Of a DNA stretch of 64,000 nucleotides, positions 52,764-63,741 are shown piece by piece; within the stretch, counting starts at the first letter, position 1; the number at the start of each line of letters is the position of its first letter. Position numbers and translations under genes: made by a program. The notes under the pieces were generated by a model. The model ran no database searches. It was not told the origin of the DNA and saw nothing but the letters and a program-made list of their open reading frames with translations. Origin of the DNA: Chaenocephalus aceratus (taxonomy: Eukaryota; Chordata; Actinopteri; Perciformes; Channichthyidae); assembly GCA_023974075.1 (NCBI GenBank), contig CM043793.1, positions 10,658,788 to 10,722,787 on the forward strand, given 5' to 3'.

Positions 52764-53540
52764 TTACGATGCGTGGAAAAGGTAGGACCCAAATGCAGTA
52801 TTAAAGAATGAGCGGGTTTTAAAGGATAACAAAAAGCGAACTTTATTTAACAAAAGCCGATGCAAAAGAAAACAAGAAACAAACTTAAACATTACCAACT
52901 CAGGGGAGCACGAGGTAAAGAATCCAGGATCAAAACTTTTAGACAGCTTTTAGATGCGCCGCTCCTCTGTCTTGGAAGTCTGCAAATTAAATGGAAACTG
53001 AACAATCTGGTGCCACTAATGTTTTTAAAGCTCGGTTGGATGCTACTCAATCGGAAGCTATTGGTAACCTGCTCATGTGGATATTATGTAAATGATGCTG
53101 TATGATGTCCTTTTTGTTGTTCTGTTTATGGTTTTTATGTTTCATGTGGAACTACTTGAGCAGGTCTCCCTTGAAAAAGAGATCAATGATCTCAATGGGA
53201 TTTATCTGTATAAATAAAGGTTTGAAAATGAAATGAAAACTTCAGGGACAAAACATGGAGCGTGACGTGAAGGGAAAGACAAACAATGAACCCACAGGGA
53301 AGACAAGACTAAATACAGAGAGGGGTAATCACGGGACAAGAACAGCTGGGTAAGGGAGGGAGAAACACAGATGGCACAGGTGAACACATGAGAACAATCA
53401 GACACACCAGGGGAACTAAAGACAGGGAGGCAAGAAGGATCCAGACAAGACACAAGGAGGAAAACATGTGACAGGGAAAACAGAACAAGCAAAATAAAAC
53501 CAAAACTTAACACAAAAACTCAATCCTGACATTTAGGTTG
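52764..53540. repeat. Dispersed repeat with a LINE tail nested in it
   Basis: Starts GTTACGATGCGTGG, then GGACCCAAATGCAG, and ends TCAATCCTGACA. Within it, 53165-53225 (GAAAAAGAGATCAATGATCT, CAATGGGATTTATCTG, AATAAAGG) is a typical fish LINE 3' end. The outer element could be an LTR or DNA element; undecided. Confidence 0.4.
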
Positions 53541-53649
53541 GTACCAAAATAGTATTGTGGTCGAATTTTCCATTTAGATCATTATTATTATAATTATATA
53601 TTGTTTATATGTCCATGTTTTAAGTGCAACAGATTGGTTGACAGGCCTC

Positions 53650-53829
53650 TGCACAGCTGTTTTCCATGATTTAATGTTCAAAAAACTCTTTATTTCTCTA
53701 CCTGCCTGTGCTGCAGCACCATCTTTTCACCCTCTGTTTGAAACCAGAGCCCAGTCTGCTCTGATTGGTTAGCTGGCCGGCTGTTTTTTGTGATTGGTCA
53801 ACCACTTAGAGATGGGTCCCGACCATTGC
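53650..53829. repeat. MITE fragment (same family as 43640-43895), interrupted
   Basis: CAGCACCATCTTTTCACCCTC and GCTCTGATTGGTTAGCTGGC are reverse-complementary to the 43640 copy. The long-TIR element at 53830 sits inside or at the edge of it. Confidence 0.6.
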
Positions 53830-56618
53830 AACACACTCTCACTCCCTAAGCGTCCAATAGCGACGTTTGGTCAGTGTCCGTGGCGTCCAATTGTGACGCT
53901 CCTAGGCTCCTTCAGCGTCATAAAGGGACGAAAAATAGCTTTCAACTGATTGCAATGTATTCCCATCTGCGTCTGGATATGACGCTCAGGGAAGCACGGC
54001 ATTCGTTTATGCCGGCTGGCCCTTAAAGGCAATGTGAGCATCCATTCCCATTGGATAACGGAGAATTTTACACCCGGAAGTAAGTACTCCTCTTACTGTC
54101 GATTGATTTTACAGTGATATCTGCACTACTCATCGACTAAAAAACACCAGATTGTCCTTGTTAATTACACAACATTGATTGGTTTAAATTGTGTACAATG
54201 CTTTTGTATTTTTTCCCCGTCGATTCGGAGAAACAAATATGTTTTCTGAGTAAAGGATGGCAGAAGACACTACACTACCCAGAATCCCCAGCTATCGTTT
54301 GGCCTACACCATGTGCTCTGTTTGACAAACCCCGTTTTTTTTCACCATTCATATCCGATGGCTGGCGTCTATGTCACGTGATCTTCAAATGTCTCCCTGA
54401 GTCCTGCAGAAAAAGAAAACATGGCCGAACTTCGTTTTTATTCTAGGTGTAAAATGCCTATTTTAAAGTTAGTTTGGCCATTAAAATGGCGTTTTGATGT
54501 CATTTGATGCGAGAAATATGAGTTGTTTAGTTTCAGATTATGTGTGCAGTGGATGTACATGATCTTTAGTTTGCTAGTTATTACGAAAGATTACTTCAGG
54601 AAATCGCGACGTTTTCATTGTTACCCAAGGTGGTTGCTAGGGACGCTGCTATCGATATTATTTCTGTTATGTTGTGTAACTGTTTAATGGTGTTATCTTT
54701 ATTGCTACCCCCCCCCTTCCCCGTCAATGTATAGTGTTGGTCCACAGCCTAAACCTATTAGTTTAACAAATCCGCATCTAAAGATAGCCTACGTTATTTC
54801 CCCCTGTGCAATTACAGTCTCACATCTCAGAGCACACCGTCATTAACAAATACCGGAAACAGACCGAAATAATAATAATACCTTATTCCGAGTGTTCTTG
54901 CTTTTCTCTTTGAAAGTCATCACATACCGGCTTGTAATACACGGTTCGGCTGCATTACATATTACATATCTGCCGTAGTTCTGTATTTATAGAGCCCTGA
55001 TGAGAAGACAAACATGAGGAACTGAAAACGTGACTTGGATCATAAATATATCAGCAATTAAACAACATCTTAACATTTCTTTTCACACAATACGTCTCCT
55101 TGCAGTATCAACACTAATTCGGCTCACTTTTATATTTGATCCAATTGGGTAGATAGGCTGTATTTACACCATAAAGGTGCACAGTTGATATAAAGGGACA
55201 CCTGGTGGTTAAAGCATGTTATTGAATTTCAATATTGTTTATTATTAGATATTAATACGATCCCTATAAAGTATATTCATTACTCGTTATTCTCTACTAA
55301 TTGTTAATTAAAGACTGTATGTAATGACTATTTTGCACATCCCTTTCAAGATTTCAAGAATTTCTATTCTAAGGTTTATTGACATATCATATAGGACTAC
55401 ACAAACTGTGGTGTAGTTCTGCACTGAATGAAAAACTTGGGTCGCAGGTTCCTCAACAGTGCATTACAAGACATCTATCAATATTTGTGCATACCTCCAG
55501 CAATGTTAACTATGGTTGAAGCACTTATTTTAACTGATATTATACAGAATGGTATTATACTCTTATAGATGTATGTAGATATTTCATCTCCGGCCTTGTC
55601 AGGTATTGAACAATCAATAAATAAAGAACACAGAATTGTTGAATATAAAACACAGAATGTATGTGATTATACTAAATGATTTTCAAATAAACACAACTGC
55701 ATATTTAACTGTTACACATGCTGATGTAACGCAAATGTTCCAACTTGGGATCAATAAAGTATATCTTATCTTAAGCTGATCGATGGCTACTGCCATATTT
55801 GCACAATCTGCCTCTGAACCTTGACAAGTGCATGTTTCAGGCTTATCAATTAATGTATGTAAATGTTATCACAGGGGTCACACACATAAGACCAGCTGTT
55901 AAATAAAGCTCTTCTGACCTTAGCTGGCATGTGGTATAGTAATACTGCCCATAATGGGCACAAGCAATTTTCACCCATTTATTAATTATATGTTTAAAAT
56001 GTGAGTGTTTCCTTTCCCCCTAAACTCCAGGGATGTACACAGTTTAATACTGGCAACTTCTTATTATGGGAAATACGAAAAACGTCTTTAAAACTACAAC
56101 TCCCAGTAGAGGACGTGCCATAGAGAACATGTTGCGAAAAGAATCGCCAGCATGTGTAGTTCTGGGGATGGGGTGGGGAGGGGGGACGCGGTGGACCCGT
56201 TCAAATCCAGTTTTGGACAGTCTGCCGTGGTTCCATCCCATTTCATAGTGCTGTTCGAGAATCGGCTTAACCCTCGGAGCACACTCTCCAATCACAGAGC
56301 TTGAGGACTATCACGGGTTTGTCAAGAGCACATGGTGTAGTCCAAACGATAGCTGGGGATTCTGGCTGTAGTGTAGTTGTCTTCTGCCATCCTTTACTCC
56401 TGGGAATGGATGCTCACATTACCTTTAAGGGCAGCCGACATAAACGAATGCCGTGCTTCCATGAGCGTCAAATCCCGACGCAGATGGGAATACATTGCAA
56501 TCAGTTGAAAGCGATTTGCGTCTCTTTATGACGCTGAAGGAGCCCTAGGAGCGTCACAATTGGACGCCACGGACACTGACCAACGTCGCTATTGACGCTT
56601 AGGGAGTGAGAGTGTGTT
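53830..56618. mobile_element. Long terminal-inverted-repeat element, MULE-like, with a 9-bp target duplication
   Basis: The left end AACACACTCTCACTCCCTAA is exactly inverted at the right end (TTAGGGAGTGAGAGTGTGTT). The flanks are GACCATTGC (53821-53829) and GACCATTAC (56619-56627), a 9-bp duplication with one mismatch. The arms extend about 250 bp with high similarity. After a 150-bp gap in the right arm, a further inverted block pairs 54250-54330 with 56317-56400. The 1.6-kb interior shows no transposase. A 9-bp duplication plus long arms is the hallmark of Mutator-like elements; a foldback element of another superfamily is the alternative. Confidence 0.75.
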
Positions 56619-56689
56619 GACCATTACTCTATCACGGACAATGCATCACCACCAGACTAAAAACTGTTTTTTTTCCACCAGGCTGTCTG

Positions 56690-57805
56690 GAGGCTGAACT
56701 TTTATGTGTGCTATGTATATATGTGTCTTTTGATTGTGTATATATAGGATATACATATTTGTATACATATTTTTATATATTGTATTTATGTATTCGGGAT
56801 TGTGAAACGGCAATCTCTCTGTCTGTACACACAAACTGGAAGATCGACATTTAAAGTTGACTTTGACTTGACTACAATGTGTTGGAGCACTGGCAAGCCC
56901 GCCTCTCCCTACGCAGATCAGATCACACAGACTGCGTGGGGCCTCACCTCGCGAAGGGAGCCTCATCTGATGCGCAAATGCGGCGCAATTCAGCGTGCCA
57001 CAGTTTCGCCGCGCATGCTCCACTAGCCCCCCTAACCCCATCCCCCGCGACACTCAGGGCAGAGGGCCTCATCTCATAACTTTGCATGGGGCCACAAGTT
57101 TGCCAGGGGCAGCACTGGCCAATAAAAACACGAGTGTTACATGGTGATGTATGTCATTGTCATGTATGTCATGGAGGCTGAACTCTCTCCCCCTGCCCCC
57201 ACTGGACTTTAACACCACACACACTCAGACACTCAAATCCACCACCAGACACTTTGTACGCTGCTATGGACAATCTTGCACTAATGCACATTTTGCAACA
57301 GCTTATTGAAGTGACTGTTATTTATTGATTGTTGTGCTTTTATTTATGTTTTATGTGTGCTATGTATATATGTGTCTTTTGATTGTGTATATATAGGATA
57401 TACATATTTGTATACATATTTTTATAATTTGTATTTATGTATTCGGGATTGTGAAACGGCAATCTCTCTGTCTGTACACACAAACTGGAAGATCGACATT
57501 AAAGTTGACTTTGACTTGACTACAATGTGTTGGAGCACTGGCAATCCCGCCTCTCCCTACGCAGATCAGATCACACAGACTGCGTGGGGCCTCACCTCGC
57601 GAAGGGAGCCTCATCTGATGCGCAAATGCGGCACAATTCAGCGTGCCACAGTTTCGCCGCGCATGCTCCACTAGCCCCCCTAACCCCCATCCCCCGCGAC
57701 ACTCAGGGCAGAGGGCCTCATCTCATAACTTTGCATGGGGCCACAAGTTTGCCAGGGGCAGCACTGGCCAATAAAAACACGAGTGTTACATGGTGATGTA
57801 TGTCA
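56690..57805 (+). repeat. Tandem duplication, period about 650 bp
   Basis: 56701-57140 recurs at 57350-57790 with few differences (TTTATGTGTGCTATGTATAT, ATTCGGGATTGTGAAACGGC, GCTCCACTAGCCCCCCTAAC). The second unit has about 165 extra bases (57186-57350) between GGAGGCTGAACT and TTTATGTGTGC. Each unit combines a LINE 3' tail (AAAGTTGACTTTGACTTGAC) with MITE sequence (CACTGGCCAATAAAAACACG). Confidence 0.9.
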
Positions 57806-57933
57806 TTATGTGACATCCCTCTGGAGGTAACTTTGGGATTTTAACCTTTGCAGACCATTTACATGCACAAAAACCTATATAACAGACTACAGGAAAGGGT
57901 TATCCAAAAAAGCAGAATAGGGCACCTTTAAGT
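57806..57933 (+). repeat. MITE right end
   Basis: TTTAACCTTTGCAGACCATT to GCAGAATAGGGCACCTTTAA matches the end of the 10651 family. Confidence 0.65.
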
Positions 57934-57939
57934 ACAACA

Positions 57940-59300
57940 TGCTTCCTTTTTCTTTATACTAAGGTTGTTGTGACTCAAAGACCAAGTGAACCTTTGGTGA
58001 TAATGAACATCCTGTTCCAGTCCCAACAACAACCTCCATAACAATCATAAAAGAGAATGATCAATCGGTGACTCAGGAGCTAGACAACAGATCATTGTGT
58101 TGTAGCGCTGCTGTTGATAACACTGCGCCCCCTCACCTCTCCCCTGTGTTATTCCTGCAGATATGGACTGTTTGTCTGATCCTGCCGGTTAAAGTGTCTC
58201 TGTCCCTGCACTTTATCGGTTACCTCCAGCTGAGTGACGCAGGTTATTCAACAACAGCAGCCGCACCAACATGTTTTCACTCTCACTCAACTGCGCTTGC
58301 AAGCGGCTGAAAACATTGTAAACATTTCTTTAAAGCCATTGCTGGAAAAATACCATAAACACAATTAGTATAGTATGGTATTAGTAAAGTTCAGTTTTCA
58401 GTCAGGAGCAGGGTATTAAGTGTTCTATTTTTCACTCCATTTCAGCATTAATATTCTAAAACACCATTGTGTATATTGTAATATTCATGTTGTAGTGATG
58501 TGCAAAAACATTTATTTGATCTTTTATTTGACATCTAACTTCATGCGTTATAAAATACAGTATATAAATAATTTAATTATAATAATTTATATATAATTTA
58601 ATTTTCTATTGGACATTTTTTACTTTAACTTTCTATTATTATTATTATGTTCATATCAATATATATTATAGTGTTTTGTTTGTTTGTTTGTTTTTTGGAA
58701 ATTTTTACTTTAACTTCTTATTCATATTATTATGTCCCAAAACCTTATTTCCCTCAGGTTAAATAAAGTATTCTGATTTTGACTTATTCTGATGACAACA
58801 CCTTGGAGGTAAATAATGAGTGGAAGACCAACTCAGATCATTTACAAAAGTATTTTAGAAATAGCACAGACTTAATATAAGTCCGGCATTCAAAATGTTG
58901 CCAAGTCGTTTTGGATCGAGTTGTGGTCAGCAGGGCTCTGTGCAGGGTTTCTGAGTCGAGTGTGTCAACACAAAACTGTGAAAACAACATTGTCATGGGT
59001 GTCATGTAGAGACAGAAAGGGTCTAAAATATAGTATGTATGCTGCAGCAAGAATTGCATGTTTTGTGTATTCTGCCGGCGTTCCTCCAGATCAGTGACCA
59101 CCTAACTCCACAAATATCCAAAATCACATCATCGTTTTTCAAGAACAGATTACAAATCGCCTGAAAATGGTACAAACACGTGGCAACATGTGTGATGAAG
59201 GTGTCGCGCTGGGCTATATCATACCATCGAAACTTAAGCTCGATCCATTGCGGAGATATTCCCCCGAGAGTACGGAAAACTTTAATTTATCTATTTATTT
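57940..59300. other. Intergenic, nothing certain
   Basis: AT-rich with a LINE-like tail (CAGGTTAAATAAAGTATTCTG) at about 58756. No gene was recognised. Confidence 0.4.
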
Positions 59301-59324
59301 CAAATGTGAAATGTTACCAATATA

Positions 59325-59395
59325 CTCACGGACCACTAGGGGGCGCTCACGGACCACCAGTGGTCCGCGGACCACACTGTGAGAAGCACTGCTCC
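59325..59395. repeat. Terminal end of a hAT-like repeat
   Basis: CCAGTGGTCCGCGGACCACA followed by CTGTGAGAAGCACTG is the common right end of a teleost/vertebrate hAT repeat. The left end was not located. Confidence 0.5.
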
Positions 59396-59799
59396 AGATC
59401 CATTTCTGGCTTTTGGTGCTCATCCTTTTCCCAGTTCATTTCCCCAGCCTTCATCCCCTGTTCATTTCTACCTATGGAACATGTCATACGTTTGCACTCT
59501 CAAATGTTCCTATAAAGAGTCAACTGAATCTAGCAGGAAACAATTATGATGAATCTATATTTGGCTGCAAATAAATACAAATATACAAATATCGAAGAGA
59601 ATTAACCTGCTTAGTAATACTGCCATATTGAATATTTCCTTTTAAATCTTTGTAAAAAAGTGTTTTTTCCATGCAAAACCCACGAATAAAGTTTTATATT
59701 TTTTTACATTCTGAATATTTATTATTTCAACAGTAGTTGGGAGATCATGGCAAATATACCGCCAATATGCCCTCCGCTTGTTTGAATGACACTAAGGAC

Positions 59800-59935
59800 T
59801 GGATTGGACAATTGTTCGATGGATGAAAGAAGAGACAGGATTGGTTGTTCATAAGAATAAGGCGGGACCGAGCCGATCCCCATCAATGGGCGGGCTCAGC
59901 GATTGGTCAGTAGTAAAATTACGTTTTATGACGCA
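59800..59935 (+). promoter_or_regulatory. Candidate slc25a25 core promoter
   Basis: Three ATTGG (inverted CCAAT) boxes at 59803, 59840 and 59902, a GGGCGGG GC box at 59888-59894 and a TGACG half-site near 59929 lie 190-320 bp upstream of the start codon. Spacing fits a TATA-less promoter. The transcription start is not defined by the sequence alone. Confidence 0.4.
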
Positions 59936-60122
59936 GGACAGCCAGGAAGAGCTATTCCGGGAAGAGGCGTGCCGTGCACTGGCATTGATGATATTCTTCA
60001 GAAGTCGGGTGCCTCCTTACCGGCATTTCAGTATTACCCCGTGGAGGAGTGAAACTATCAGAGCAGCGCTATTTATTTATTTTTATTTATTGTCGTGTAT
60101 TTTAAGATTTACAGAACCCAAG

Positions 60123-60284
60123 ATGCTCGGCCTGTGCCTTTACGTCCCTGTCTCCAACTCAGACACTTTTGAGGTGGAATATTTTGAGTCAAATGGACTG
60201 CCGTCGGAGCTGAAGTCTCTGTTCAACAAACTGAGCGTGTTCCTGCCTTCACAGGAATTTTCATCCTACAAAAGATGGCGAAAG
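60123..60284 (+). CDS. slc25a25: slc25a25 exon 1
   Basis: 54 codons ending RWRK, donor AAAG|GTGAGG, phase 0. It contains [10 protein letters not shown] and [16 protein letters not shown]. Confidence 0.9.
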
Positions 60285-63200
60285 GTGAGGAAAAATGTCC
60301 CTGTTATCGTTTCATATCTCAACACACAGTCTGTGTAGCTCTACAATCAACAAGTTATTAAGATATTATTACTATGACCGTGACTAGACCTTTATTTCCG
60401 GTCGCCGGAAGAATTAGCGTGGGTTTGTGAAAAGCCTTACGACTAGGCCGCAATAGCTGACCGGCTTCAAAAAGAACTGCGACAGAGCATTTCAAATGTA
60501 AAACTTGTCGAAAAACAATGCAACAACTATTTATATAATGCTAAACGTAGATATGTGTTATGGTAATTTGCTTTTCGCCTATCCAATGTAATTCCCATTC
60601 ATATGTTTTAATACTGAACTGAACCGGCGCGGGCTAAACATTTTCAGTGAAATTCCACCCTAAAAAAGGAATGTATGCTAATGCTATGCTATGACAGTAG
60701 GGTAAGGAAAGTCAGTATTTGCTGCCATTGCCATGTGCAATGTAAGTCAAACTATTCAGGTTATGCGCTTCTGAACTCAATATTTGTCAAATGCAAAAAA
60801 AGGTGTATTTCTAATATTGTATTGAAAATATATATATATGTTATCCAAACATCCACCCTGAGACCAAAAAGGACATTGGTAGTATATATTACTATATATT
60901 AAATAGGTGGTTACAACTTTTCCCTAGATACTATGTTCTGCTGTACATTGCTCCTTTTTAGGGTTAAGAAACTCTTGTTACTTGCACATGAAATACAAAT
61001 CTGGCACTCTTTGATTTTGTGATGAAAGGTTCCACTGAGCTTTGACTCATGCACCATCAGCAATCATTTGGTGTTTTTAGTTATTGGGCTCAGCTGAAGT
61101 TCACATTTTTGTGCAGCTTGCAATACAGAAATAATCAGTAAACACATTATTTGGCACCATTTGCCTCCAGCAAACTCAACTGTAATCTTTGTGTTTGACT
61201 GAATTAGACTTTAGAGAAAAAGGCCCCACATGTAGCAGAGGAATGGCAAAACATTTTAACTGTATGCATGTGTACAGGTAGTAAAATGTGATCTGCAGGA
61301 AAGCGCAAGATGTCCTGCAGAGTGTGGTTACAGCGTGACAGTCTTATGCCTGCACTGTGTGTTAGAAGCAGTGTCAGATATCAGCACTTGACTGCTGGTG
61401 TCCTCATCTTGTTTTAGGCTCAGCAGGTTAGCGCTGGTTTACAACAGTTGTCTGCCTGCCGTTGAGGTCAAACATAGACCAGATCTTACTATCTAATTAC
61501 CCCCCCACCCCACCTGGTCCTGGGAAACGGACGTCATTCGTCATTCCAGAACACTTTGCAGCTTAGTCAAAGGCCATAGCGTTGTCCAACATGGTCATAA
61601 GCCACAAGCCAGACACCTTGTGTAAGGACTGCAGGACTGGCAGGCAGACAGTACATTCCAGAACATGTGACCTATGTGAAAATATTGTACTACCACACTT
61701 AGTTTGCGCCATTGCCTTTAAAAATTGTAATTCTTATCCCCCCCCCAACAAGCCTCATTATTCAAACTGCACACTTTTATCTGAAGTTAAGTACCATGTC
61801 TCACTGTTGTGCTCATATTTGTCCTTACAGAAAACCTTCAAAAGGGAAGAAAGTAACTCAGGTGGACAGCTGGACTTTGAAGAGTTTGTTCACTATCTAC
61901 AGGATTACGAGAAAGACCTAAAGCTGCTGGTGAAAAGCCTCACCAGCAAGAATACAGGTATGAGGCGCTGCCTGCCATTGCAGATGTGTCAGTGCTAGCT
62001 TGGTGTCACCTTTCACCTTGATTGTAGTTCACCTACATTGTGCAAGACCTTTTTCTTACAACTTGTCTGTGTTCCCTTTTTTAGGCCATGTTGATCATCA
62101 GGAGTTCATGCAGTCCCTCCAGGACCTTGGTGTGTATATTTCCCCACAGCACGCGGAGAAAGCCCTTAAAAGGTAATTTCATTCATCCGTTTCATCCACT
62201 GCAATTGTTCATTGTTGGATAAAGAGACTAAATTATTATTTTTATTTTTTAAAGCATGGATAAGAACGGAATGATACTATTGGCAGTAAAGACTGGAGCA
62301 ACTACCCCTAGAGGAGAAGACCGAGAACATCCCTGAAATCATCCTCTACTGGAAGCACTCTACGGTAAGTTCAACCAGTTACACGTTTAGCCTCCAAAAT
62401 ACCAGGTAGAGACAGTTGTGCTGTGACAGGGAATATCTGAAGGAACCAGACGTTGCTGCTCTCTGTATCTGTCGTGGGTGATGCATGCATCTTCTGATGA
62501 CTTATTTTCACAAATCCTTCTCCGGTAAGGCTATCAGGGCGTCCGGTGATGGTGTCTGGAACTAATCAAAGGGCCGTGTGCTACACCTTCCGCCTGGAAA
62601 GAAGTCAACTGAAAAACTAATTCTCTTAAAGCTCTATCACCACAAACCGTGCGTCAGCAATAAAGCCATATTAAGCTTTGAGTTACATTCCTAATGGATT
62701 ATGTCCAAAGGATTTGTCTGCAGTTATGTAACGCAACGCAGAGCAGCGGTCAATTCGAGCAGGTTGAGATGAAAGTGCTATAGCAGCGCTCCTGCTAAAG
62801 GGCAGCGTGATCCTGATTGTTATTTCAAAGCAGGTCTGTCTAATGAGTCCAGCTGCCTCAACTCTGCACAGAGGAGACACTGACAGGCTGAACTAGGGCC
62901 AGGAATAGAGCGGGAGTCACCCCTCCTGGGGGCCAAGCAGTAACTTGTGATTTACAGATGAAACATGAGCTGCTAGGGTCATTTCCCTCGAAATAAATCT
63001 GATATTAAATTGGTTTACGAGACACCCGTATAATCCCCACAGCAAAACCAGTGTGACCGTGAGACTCCCCATCAGCTGAGTATGGGGAGGCTGTTGAGGC
63101 CCTCTAATTTGAGATGTGCAATATATAGTTAAAAATCTAAGATACAATTTACCAAATGTCTTTGTTGAAGAGGACCAGATATCTAAAGCTGCAGGTTTAA

Positions 63201-63741
63201 TCCGAACCAATTGTGCCTTATGGACTTTACTCCTTTGCCTATGGAGCCTCATTAACATTATAGCTCACTACAGTACATCAAAAGCAGCACAGCGGGTTCT
63301 TTATTACCCACTGCAAGCAATACTATTTTGACCTCCACCTGCAGTGTCTCAATGACAGGCAAACAGGTTGAACATTACTGTGGAATGAGGATCTGTTGAA
63401 TGGTGTGGTGCCAACAAAGATTGAAACTGTGGTTTCACTGTTTTGTTTTGCATAGTAAATGTGCAGCTTTCAGTGCGATCTGTAAAGATGAAGCAGCTAC
63501 AAATGTGGCCTGCAGTCAGTGGGCGATTAATGGCGCCATTATTCTTCTCTGTACCTAATATTCATGTATGTTCTGTTGACAGATATTCGACGTGGGGGAT
63601 AACCTGATGGTGCCCGATGAGTTCACTGTGGAGGAGAAGCAGACCGGGATTTGGTGGAGGCACCTGGTCGCCGGCGGAGGAGCTGGAGCTGTTTCAAGGA
63701 CCTTCACCGCTCCACTGGATCGCCTCAAAGTCATGATGCAG
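60123..63741 (+). CDS. slc25a25: SLC25A25-like (SCaMC-2) calcium-binding mitochondrial ATP-Mg/phosphate carrier, N-terminal exons 1-5 (continues beyond window)
   Basis: Exons: 60123-60284, 61831-61957, 62085-62172, 62255-62364, 63583-63741; all introns are GT-AG. The family exchanges ATP-Mg for phosphate across the mitochondrial inner membrane, gated by Ca2+ binding to N-terminal EF-hands in the intermembrane space. Seen here: the isoform start [26 protein letters not shown]-hand region exons 2-4, [46 protein letters not shown] and the first carrier signature PLDRLK at the end of exon 5. The remaining transmembrane segments lie beyond the window. The start is chosen because MLxLCLYVPV is the family's N-terminus; the frame is open further upstream without homology. 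Oddities: exon 4 is 2 nt short of the expected length and out of frame, and EF loops 1 and 2 lack canonical acidic residues. SLC25A25 fits better than SLC25A23/24 because of this N-terminus and its neighbour fam102a. Confidence 0.88.
61831..61957 (+). CDS. slc25a25: slc25a25 exon 2 (EF-hand 1)
   Basis: Acceptor CCTTACAG, donor ACAG|GTATGA, 127 nt. It reads [20 protein letters not shown] then [20 protein letters not shown]. Loop 1 is [12 protein letters not shown]; the usual Asp residues at loop positions 1, 3 and 5 are Glu, Asn and Gly. Confidence 0.9.
62085..62172 (+). CDS. slc25a25: slc25a25 exon 3 (EF-hand 2)
   Basis: Acceptor TTTTTTAG, donor AAAAG|GTAATT, 88 nt. It reads [20 protein letters not shown] then QHAEKALK. 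Loop 2 (TSKNTGHVDHQE) has Thr at positions 1 and 5, so Ca2+ binding is doubtful. Confidence 0.9.
62255..62364 (+). CDS. slc25a25: slc25a25 exon 4 (EF-hand 3), frame disrupted
   Basis: Acceptor TTTTTTAAAG, donor CTACG|GTAAGT. It opens SMDKNG in frame, loses frame within the next 50 nt, and reaches TGA if read on. The last part, read in another frame, gives [14 protein letters not shown], as the family has. The exon is 110 nt, and the flanking phases require 112, so two bases are missing in total. Confidence 0.82.
62365..63582. other. slc25a25 intron 4, nothing else recognised
   Basis: No additional exon with family character and no repeat end was seen. The intron after exon 5 runs from 63742 to the window edge. 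Confidence 0.4.
63583..63741 (+). CDS. slc25a25: slc25a25 exon 5 (linker and first transmembrane segment)
   Basis: Acceptor GTTGACAG, donor ATGCAG|GTAAGG, 53 codons. The helix [20 protein letters not shown] carries the GxGxG-like packing motif of transmembrane helix 1 and the Px[D/E]xx[K/R] signature as PLDRLK. Confidence 0.93.

Noticed and set aside
53202..53513. 103-codon hydrophobic minus-strand frame that looks like a membrane protein
   Set aside because: It is the antisense of an A-rich dispersed repeat; hydrophobicity follows from T-rich codons.
59823..60122. In-frame upstream extension of slc25a25 exon 1
   Set aside because: Open by chance through the promoter and 5' UTR; family proteins with this exon start at MLxLCLYVPV.
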